A stretch of 11,439 nucleotides of DNA from Bacillota bacterium (lineage in GTDB: Bacteria; Bacillota; Limnochordia; JAAZLZ01): NCBI GenBank assembly GCA_012799075.1, contig JAAZLZ010000334.1, positions 1-11,439 of the forward strand. Reading direction: 5' to 3'. Each line of letters begins with the position of its first letter. Positions within the stretch are counted from its first letter, which is position 1. Under the pieces are notes generated by a model. It did no database searches. It was not told the origin of the DNA and saw only the letters and a program-made list of their open reading frames with translations. The translations under genes and the position numbers were made by a program. Positions 7,356 through 11,439 of the stretch are shown piece by piece.

Positions 7356-7392
7356 GACAAATGTTAGGGCTTCCCTGCCTGCCCTATTTGTC
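7356..7392. promoter_or_regulatory. Bulged inverted repeat upstream of the URO-D gene
   Basis: On the plus strand GACAAA, TGT, TAGGGC, a 10-base loop, then GCCCTA and TTTGTC. The arms pair for 12 bp with a 3-base bulge. A perfect TTGACA hexamer (minus strand, 7389-7394) overlaps the outer arm, but no matching -10 lies 16-19 bases away. The element sits 38 bases before the TTG start and has no U-run, so it looks like an operator or leader hairpin and not a terminator. Confidence 0.5.
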
Positions 7393-7401
7393 AAAGAGTA
7401 C

Positions 7402-7428
7402 AAATTGGGGGGTTAACCCCCCCAATTT
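7402..7428. terminator. Strong GC hairpin after the small gene
   Basis: AAATTGGGGGG (7402-7412) pairs perfectly with CCCCCCAATTT (7418-7428) around a 5-base loop, an 11-bp stem. It starts 3 bases beyond the stop of the small gene. On the plus strand the stem is followed by a T-rich stretch. On the minus strand, the direction of the genes, only the TTT of the stem serves as U-run, so termination may be inefficient or bidirectional. Confidence 0.6.
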
Positions 7429-7431
7429 TCG

Positions 7432-7596
7432 TTATTTCTTTTTCGGTTCGGTTCCCAGTTCCTGAGACCGGCGCCTCACACCAGCCGAAGTCGCCTCAAC
7501 CCCTAGGGTTCCCCCGGGCTGCAGTTCCTCGGCCGCCTCTTGCTGTTCTCCTTTACGGCGTTTAGGCGTCCGCTCCCGCTCCTTCTTTCCGGGCAT
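7432..7596 (-). CDS. Small, highly charged protein, unknown function
   Basis: This 54-codon frame runs from ATG 7596 to TAA at 7432-7434. I do not recognise a family. The product starts MPGKKERERTPKRRKGEQQ and ends EPKKK. It is rich in Lys, Arg, Glu and Gln, has almost no hydrophobic core, and has no Cys, Trp, Tyr or Phe, so it is probably disordered, nucleic-acid-binding or ribosome/spore associated; that is inference. Support for a real gene is a purine-rich AAAGGGGGG ending 7 bases before the ATG, and a strong hairpin 3 bases after the stop. It lies 82 bases downstream of pckA and is followed after 114 bases by the URO-D gene. A second ATG at 7600, in another frame, gives only 12 codons. 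Confidence is limited because charged, G+C-rich frames can arise by chance. Confidence 0.55.
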   Translation of the reverse strand: MPGKKERERTPKRRKGEQQEAAEELQPGGTLGVEATSAGVRRRSQELGTEPKKK

Positions 7597-7678
7597 TCAT
7601 TGACCCCCCTTTCGGGCGGTATTATTTGTATGTTTGCCCAAATCTACTCCAATGAAGGAGCAGGAAATAACTGGGTGG
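7597..7678 (-). promoter_or_regulatory. Intergenic: weak promoter candidate and hairpin over ribosome site
   Basis: On the minus strand TTGGAG (7647-7652) and TACAAA (7625-7630) are spaced by 16 bases, a weak sigma-A-like pair that could serve the small gene. Closer to the start, ACCGCCC and GGGGGGT around GAAA could fold into a 7-bp stem with one G-G mismatch, covering the ribosome site of the small gene. No U-run terminator for pckA is seen. Confidence 0.3.
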
Positions 7679-9247
7679 TCACCAGGGTTCGACCGCCGCT
7701 AGGGTCTGGGGCACTTCACTGAACTTGTTGAAGTTCTCCCTGAATAGACGGGCAAGCTTGTGGGCCTGCTCATCGTACGCTGCCGGATCAGCCCACGTCT
7801 TGCGAGGGGTAAGGATATCCGCCGGAACACCGGGACATGCCTTGGGCAGCGCCAGCTTAAAGACAGGATCGTATTCATGGCCAAATTCCAATTCGTTCCG
7901 CAAGACGGCGCTCACCATACTTCGGGTGTAACGCAAGTTGATCCTGCTGCCAACTCCATACGGGCCCCCGCTCCATCCGGTATTGACCAGATAAACCGCT
8001 GTATTATGCTCCTCAATCCGCTTCCCCAAGAGTTCCGCGTAAACCAACGGATGCCGGGGAAGGAACGGCGCAGCAAAGCAGGGCGAAAAAGTGGCCTCTG
8101 GCTGCTGCACTCCCCTTTCCGTGCCCGCCAGCTTGCTGGTATAGCCAGAGAGGAAATGATACATGGCCTGTTCCCGATTCAGTTTCGCTATCGGAGGCAG
8201 GACCCCAAACGCGTCAGCCGTAAGGAAAATGACGGTTTGCGGGTGCCCTGCACAACCCGATGAAACAGCTCCTGGGATGAAGCTGAGGGGATATGACACC
8301 CTGGTGTTTTCCGTCAGAGAGCTGTCTTCGAAACAAATCATCCGCCCACCATCGGTCGCCACATTTTCCAACAGGGCGCCAAAACGGATGGCCGCCCAGA
8401 TTTGCGGTTCATACTCGGCGCTCAGGTTGATGCACTTGGCGTAACAGCCGCCTTCGAAATTGAACACGCCATCTTTGGACCAGCCATGCTCATCATCACC
8501 GATTAAGCGGCGGTGGGGGCTGGCCGAAAGGGTGGTCTTACCCGTGCCGGAAAGGCCAAAAAACAGGGCCACATCCCCATCCCTGCCCTTGTTGGCCGAG
8601 CAATGCATGGGCAGCACTCCTTGGGCAGGCAGCAGGTAGTTCATGATGCTGAACATGGACTTTTTGATTTCTCCACAGTAGTGGGTGCCGCCAATAAGCA
8701 CTAGCCGCCGGGTCAGACTGATGAGCACAAAGGCTTCGGAACGGGTTCCATCCCGCTCGGGAACCGCCTGAAAACCGGGAGCGGCAATAACGGTGAATTC
8801 CGGTTCGTGCCGAAGCAGCTCATCCGCGGTGGGCCAGAGGAATAACTGATTAGCAAATAAATTCTGGGAGGCCTTTTCATTGATGATGCGCACCGGCAGC
8901 CGGTAGGCCGGATCGGCCCCAAGAAAGCCATCGAAAACGTACAGCGTCTTGTCTTGGACATAGTCCAAAACCCTCTGGCACAGCCGGTCAAAAGCCTCAG
9001 GCGAAAAGGACTGGTTCATCGACCCCCACCATATTTCAGAAGTGACTGGTTCCTCATCGACGATAAACCGGTCTTTAGGGGAGCGACCCGTATATTTACC
9101 CGTGGTAACCCGAAGGGCACCATTGTTGGTTAGGATCCCCTCGCCCTTGGCTAAAGCTATTTCTACCAAGCGGGCAGGGGGGAGGTTTCGATAGACGTTC
9201 CGTTGCTGGTTAATGCGCTCCTCAAGCTCATACAGATCTAGCTCCAC
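7679..9247 (-). CDS. pckA: Phosphoenolpyruvate carboxykinase (ATP)
   Basis: This 522-residue enzyme interconverts oxaloacetate plus ATP with PEP, CO2 and ADP. It is the ATP-type by its motifs: TGRSPKDRF (53-61), GGTHYCGEIKKSMFS (186-200), the P-loop GLSGTGKTTL (231-240), and the metal-binding LIGDDEHGW (248-256). The C-terminus ends near KFSEVPQTLAAVEPW, and the length is normal for the family. The start is GTG at 9247, with GGAAGG 8 bases upstream. In an anaerobe it may act in gluconeogenesis or run in the carboxylating, ATP-forming direction; sequence does not tell. The gene is divergent from the DUF3298 gene, with a 450-base spacer that contains a likely promoter, a palindrome and leader hairpins. 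A small gene follows on the same strand. Confidence 0.97.
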   Translation of the reverse strand: MELDLYELEERINQQRNVYRNLPPARLVEIALAKGEGILTNNGALRVTTGKYTGRSPKDRFIVDEEPVTSEIWWGSMNQSFSPEAFDRLCQRVLDYVQDKTLYVFDGFLGADPAYRLPVRIINEKASQNLFANQLFLWPTADELLRHEPEFTVIAAPGFQAVPERDGTRSEAFVLISLTRRLVLIGGTHYCGEIKKSMFSIMNYLLPAQGVLPMHCSANKGRDGDVALFFGLSGTGKTTLSASPHRRLIGDDEHGWSKDGVFNFEGGCYAKCINLSAEYEPQIWAAIRFGALLENVATDGGRMICFEDSSLTENTRVSYPLSFIPGAVSSGCAGHPQTVIFLTADAFGVLPPIAKLNREQAMYHFLSGYTSKLAGTERGVQQPEATFSPCFAAPFLPRHPLVYAELLGKRIEEHNTAVYLVNTGWSGGPYGVGSRINLRYTRSMVSAVLRNELEFGHEYDPVFKLALPKACPGVPADILTPRKTWADPAAYDEQAHKLARLFRENFNKFSEVPQTLAAVEPW

Positions 9248-9305
9248 TTATCGTACCTTCCTTTCCACGCATAGGCTTCAAATTCCCAGCATGCTTATGC
9301 ATCTA

Positions 9306-9346
9306 AGAGCGGGACACTGCGACCAATTCCGCAGAATCACCGCTCT
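9306..9346 (-). promoter_or_regulatory. Two-tier stem-loop in the pckA leader
   Basis: AGAGCGG (9306-9312) pairs with CCGCTCT (9340-9346). Inside it, after a small internal loop, CTGCG (9317-9321) pairs with CGCAG (9330-9334) around 8 bases. It lies 59 bases before the pckA start and has no U-run in either direction, so it is more like a structured leader element than a terminator. It does not match a riboswitch class known to me. Confidence 0.45.
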
Positions 9347-9409
9347 CGATAAATCAAAGCTTATCATGCCGTACCTCAAGGATATGCTGATCTGCCTTTG
9401 ACTGCCACA

Positions 9410-9429
9410 TTCCCCTGACAGCCGGGGAA
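9410..9429. repeat. Small hairpin in the pckA leader
   Basis: TTCCCC (9410-9415) and GGGGAA (9424-9429) form a perfect 6-bp stem with an 8-base loop. It sits just downstream of the candidate pckA promoter on the minus strand. No U-run follows. Confidence 0.4.
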
Positions 9430-9441
9430 GAATTTACAATC

Positions 9442-9471
9442 AGGTTACCACAAGGGGTCTTACAATGTCAA
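9442..9471 (-). promoter_or_regulatory. Candidate pckA promoter
   Basis: On the minus strand a perfect -35 TTGACA (9466-9471) is followed after 17 or 18 bases by GTAACC or TAACCT (9442-9448), the latter with an upstream TG as in extended -10 sites. The -10 is weak. If used, the pckA leader would be roughly 190 bases long. Confidence 0.35.
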
Positions 9472-9479
9472 CCACAATC

Positions 9480-9498
9480 ATATTGATGATATCAATAT
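9480..9498. promoter_or_regulatory. 19-bp palindrome upstream of pckA promoter
   Basis: ATATTGAT and ATCAATAT are perfect inverted arms around GAT. The element lies 8 bases upstream of the candidate -35 of pckA and in the AT-rich core of the divergent region, so it could serve as an operator or activator site for pckA, the DUF3298 gene, or both. The binding protein is unknown. Confidence 0.55.
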
Positions 9499-9697
9499 TA
9501 TCTAAGCCAATGGAGCCCATATCGTTAATGTTTGCTGACAGAAGGGTTCATGCATATTTATGTGCCTGGTCCCACGGGTTTGCCCATCCAGGAAAGTTCC
9601 TCCTGGGCGTCGCCTTCACGACATTTGTATGATAGAATCCATAGGGAGGCCCTTTAGGGAGAAATCAGCTGCCAAATCGTGTTAAGGAGGCGCCATC

Positions 9698-10393
9698 ATG
9701 GCAAATTGGACCAAGGTGCTAGTGCCCCTGACCATAATTCTAGCAGTCCTCGGAGCGGCTCAGGGGCATTTTGCTGGGGAACCCGGCGTAGTCCAGGTTA
9801 TTACCAAGACCGTCAGGGAAGACCTAGATTCCATTGAGATTGATCTATACATTCCCGTCATTGAAGGAATGACAGACAAAGCTTTGCAGACAAAAATCAA
9901 TCGGCAGCTTGAGGACAGGATCATGTCCTTTTCCGCCGAACTTGCGTCAGAGGCGGAAAGATCCGCCGAAGAACTCAAAGAAACAAACCTTCCCTTTCGC
10001 CGGTATCAAGCGTACACCCGTTTTGATGTCTACGGCAACGACAAGGACATCCTGAGCTTACCCATCACTTTCTATCAGTACACCGGAGGAGCCCATGGTC
10101 TTTCCTTCATCGAGAGCACCAACATCGATCTTGAGTCGGGCAAACAGTTGACACTTGCGGACTTCCTCACCGGAGCGGACCGGCAAGAGATTCTCATGAA
10201 GGCAATCCGCGAACAGATCGCGGCTGCCGAGGAGGACTACTTTCCAGAGAGCTTAAACCTAACCGCCCTTCCTAATGAAGGGGACTTCTATATTGAAGGG
10301 GATCAGCTCGTCGTATACTACGACTCCTACGAAATTGCCCCTTATGCGACGGGGATTCCAGCGTTTAAGATACCCTTGTCCCTTCTTGACTAG
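9698..10393 (+). CDS. Exported DUF4163/DUF3298-domain protein
   Basis: This 231-residue protein has an N-terminal signal peptide: after MANWTK, residues 7-21 are hydrophobic (VLVPLTIILAVLGAA) and cleavage near Gln-Gly-His is likely. There is no lipobox Cys. The mature part looks like the RsiV/PdaC type. A DUF4163-like first half has the IEIDLYIPVIEGM and ALQTKINRQLEDRI segments. A DUF3298-like second half has FYQYTGGAHG (about 125-134), SGKQLTLADFLTG, and FYIEGDQLVVYYDSYEIAPYATG near the end. In RsiV this domain binds lysozyme, and in PdaC it accompanies a deacetylase, but no sigma factor or enzyme domain is present here, so function is unknown. AAGGAGG stands 7 bases before the ATG. It is the only rightward gene, and its TAG stop overlaps that of the convergent glycohydrolase gene. 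Confidence 0.85.
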   Translation: MANWTKVLVPLTIILAVLGAAQGHFAGEPGVVQVITKTVREDLDSIEIDLYIPVIEGMTDKALQTKINRQLEDRIMSFSAELASEAERSAEELKETNLPFRRYQAYTRFDVYGNDKDILSLPITFYQYTGGAHGLSFIESTNIDLESGKQLTLADFLTGADRQEILMKAIREQIAAAEEDYFPESLNLTALPNEGDFYIEGDQLVVYYDSYEIAPYATGIPAFKIPLSLLD

Positions 10394-11298
10394 CGCACTT
10401 GATGACTAGCCTGAACTAGGCCGACGGCAAGTTGGTCTAGTTCTTCTTTTCTAAGCAGGCGGGACCACCACCGTTCCGGCAGGGAGGAGCAGCCCCAATA
10501 GGTGCCGGCGAGTCCCCCGCAGATCGCCGCGACGGTGTCCGCATCGCCCCCTAGATTGACGGCGCTTTCAATTGCGTCAATGATGTTTTCCCCGTTGAAG
10601 AAACACCATAGGACGGCCTCGAGGGTATCAACCACATACCCAGTCGGCTGCAGCTCTTCAAGGGCCAGCGATTGGAAAGAGTCTAGGCGTCCGGCAAGCT
10701 GCTCATGTTGGACGAGGCTCCTGGCCCTTTTGAAGGCCGACCATGGGTCTTCGCCCAAGAGAAGCTCCTTGGCCAAAACATTGTAGAAAAGACATGCCTC
10801 CGCCGCCAGCGGATCGGGATGGGTGAGGAAGGCCACTTCCCGGGAGAATTTGCTCAATAGGTCTGGAGCCTGAAAGTAGGCAAAGCTGATGGGAAGGGTG
10901 CGCATCAAACAGCCGTTGCCGGCTACCCTTCCCCCATGCCGCTGCCAGGTGAGAGCCCGGGCCTGTTCCCAATCGCCGGTCTTTGTGTAGGCACCAAGGG
11001 CCGTTCTGATCGTGGCCCCCACATCTTTGGGATCGGTTTGGTACCAGGCTAGAAATTGACGGCCGATTTCCTCAACCGGGTCCTGGGGACTTGCGATAAT
11101 GCCCCGGGCAACACAAAGGGTCATGTCGGTGTCATCGGTAACCTCCCCCGGCTGTAGTCCCAGCCAGCCCCCTCCCACCATCTCCCGCTTTGAGCCATGG
11201 CGGGAGACGATCTCTTCCCGGGCCATAAACTCAAAGGTCGCCCCTAAGGCATCACCAACGGCTACGCCAAAAAGACCTCCCCGCACCTTGTCCAGCAT
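10390..11298 (-). CDS. ADP-ribosylglycohydrolase family protein
   Basis: This 302-residue protein of the ADP-ribosyl-glycohydrolase (ARH/DraG) fold uses paired metal ions to remove ADP-ribose or related groups. Motifs in order are GLFGVAVGDALGATFEF near the N-terminus, GEVTDDTDMTL (about 51-61, metal ligands), GNGCLMRTLP (about 127-136), and NLGGDADTVAAICGGLAG near 248-265 with the second acidic metal site. No signal peptide is seen. ATG at 11298 has GGAGG 8 bases upstream; a GTG at 11307 is too close to it. No ADP-ribosyltransferase, NADAR, macrodomain or nitrogenase gene is adjacent, so a DraG-like or phage/toxin-linked role has no support here. Members of this large family also act on other ADP-ribosyl substrates, so the substrate is open. 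Confidence 0.92.
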   Translation of the reverse strand: MLDKVRGGLFGVAVGDALGATFEFMAREEIVSRHGSKREMVGGGWLGLQPGEVTDDTDMTLCVARGIIASPQDPVEEIGRQFLAWYQTDPKDVGATIRTALGAYTKTGDWEQARALTWQRHGGRVAGNGCLMRTLPISFAYFQAPDLLSKFSREVAFLTHPDPLAAEACLFYNVLAKELLLGEDPWSAFKRARSLVQHEQLAGRLDSFQSLALEELQPTGYVVDTLEAVLWCFFNGENIIDAIESAVNLGGDADTVAAICGGLAGTYWGCSSLPERWWSRLLRKEELDQLAVGLVQASHQVR

Positions 11299-11345
11299 AC
11301 TAATCACCTCCCGACGACACCTACTCCCCTTTCCTTTGATTTTCC

Positions 11346-11439
11346 TTCCTTCGTCCGCGAGATTTCAGCTTACCGAGGAGCCTTGCCGGGACTTGAGCAG
11401 ACATCTGAGCGCCAAGACGAAATCTCGCGGACGAAGGAA
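11346..11439. repeat. Perfect 21-bp inverted repeat with 52-base core
   Basis: The left arm (11346-11366, beginning TTCCTTCGTCCGCG) is exactly the reverse complement of the right arm (11419-11439), which ends at the window edge, so the repeat could be longer. The 52-base core can itself pair in part: CTTG...CAAG around CAGA/TCTG near 11391-11416. No U-run follows on the minus strand. It may be a dispersed intergenic repeat, a miniature transposon end pair, or a structured RNA; nothing visible decides between them. Confidence 0.75.

Larger units (their letters stand above)
9248..9697. other. Divergent intergenic region, pckA / DUF3298 gene
   Basis: These 450 bases hold no gene that I can support. 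The left part is the presumed pckA leader with two hairpins; the middle has the promoter candidate and palindrome listed separately. The right part has a perfect hairpin CCAGGA/TCCTGG (9588-9606) whose first arm could instead pair with CCTGG at 9565-9569. It also has a TATGAT (9628-9633) and an overlapping TAGAAT that might be the -10 of the rightward gene, without a convincing -35. Confidence 0.5.

Noticed and set aside
9306..9346. T-box or another known riboswitch in the pckA leader
   Set aside because: No T-box AGGGTGGNACCGCG-type sequence, and no core of a riboswitch class that I recognise.
9698..10393. Anti-sigma factor RsiV
   Set aside because: The domain is similar, but there is no N-terminal cytoplasmic anti-sigma segment and no adjacent ECF sigma gene.
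10390..11298. Toxin-antitoxin or DraT-DraG pair around the glycohydrolase
   Set aside because: Neither neighbour encodes an ADP-ribosyltransferase or toxin; the convergent gene is an exported DUF3298 protein.
11346..11439. Retron msr/msd, integron attC or CRISPR repeat
   Set aside because: There is no reverse transcriptase, integrase, cas gene or second repeat unit in the window; only one inverted repeat is visible.

Overview
The window looks like chromosomal DNA of an anaerobic, moderately G+C-rich Gram-positive bacterium (Bacillota-like). This rests on strong GGAGG-type ribosome sites with GTG and TTG starts, an RsiV/PdaC-type DUF3298 protein, ATP-type PEP carboxykinase, and a tungsten aldehyde:ferredoxin oxidoreductase (AOR) operon. 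The taxonomic assignment is inference; no rRNA or other marker gene is present. Eleven of the twelve genes called read leftward (minus strand); only the DUF3298 gene reads rightward.

Layout, in minus-strand transcription order from the right. (1) 10390-11298 encodes an ADP-ribosylglycohydrolase-family protein. Behind its start lies a perfect 21-bp inverted repeat (11346-11439) that reaches the window edge. (2) 9698-10393, on the plus strand, encodes an exported DUF4163/DUF3298-type protein whose stop codon overlaps that of the glycohydrolase within one CTAG. (3) 9248-9697 is a 450-bp divergent intergenic region with a 19-bp palindrome, a candidate pckA promoter and a probably long, structured pckA leader. 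(4) pckA (7679-9247) is followed by a small gene of 54 codons (7432-7596), which ends against a strong GC hairpin (7402-7428). (5) A second bulged inverted repeat (7356-7392) precedes a two-gene unit: a URO-D/corrinoid-methyltransferase-superfamily protein (6181-7317) and threonine synthase thrC (4664-6160). (6) After 157 bp containing a 7-6-7 inverted repeat comes the AOR operon: a four-cluster ferredoxin subunit, the W-pterin AOR subunit, a MoaD/ThiS-like protein, an FAD/NAD(P)H oxidoreductase, an ICMT-type membrane methyltransferase, and a membrane-anchored protein cut by the left edge.

The AOR operon is the most coherent system. Its Fe-S, tungsten and FAD subunits match an AorABC-type enzyme, which interconverts aldehydes and carboxylic acids with ferredoxin or NAD(P)H as electron partner. 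The MoaD-like protein presumably serves tungstopterin sulfur transfer. Two things are unusual: the MoaD-like protein ends in Gly-Gly-Ala-Pro instead of Gly-Gly, and a membrane methyltransferase plus a membrane-anchored protein lie close behind the FAD gene. pckA links oxaloacetate and PEP, and thrC completes threonine synthesis. No defence system, CRISPR array, transposase, tRNA or rRNA was seen.
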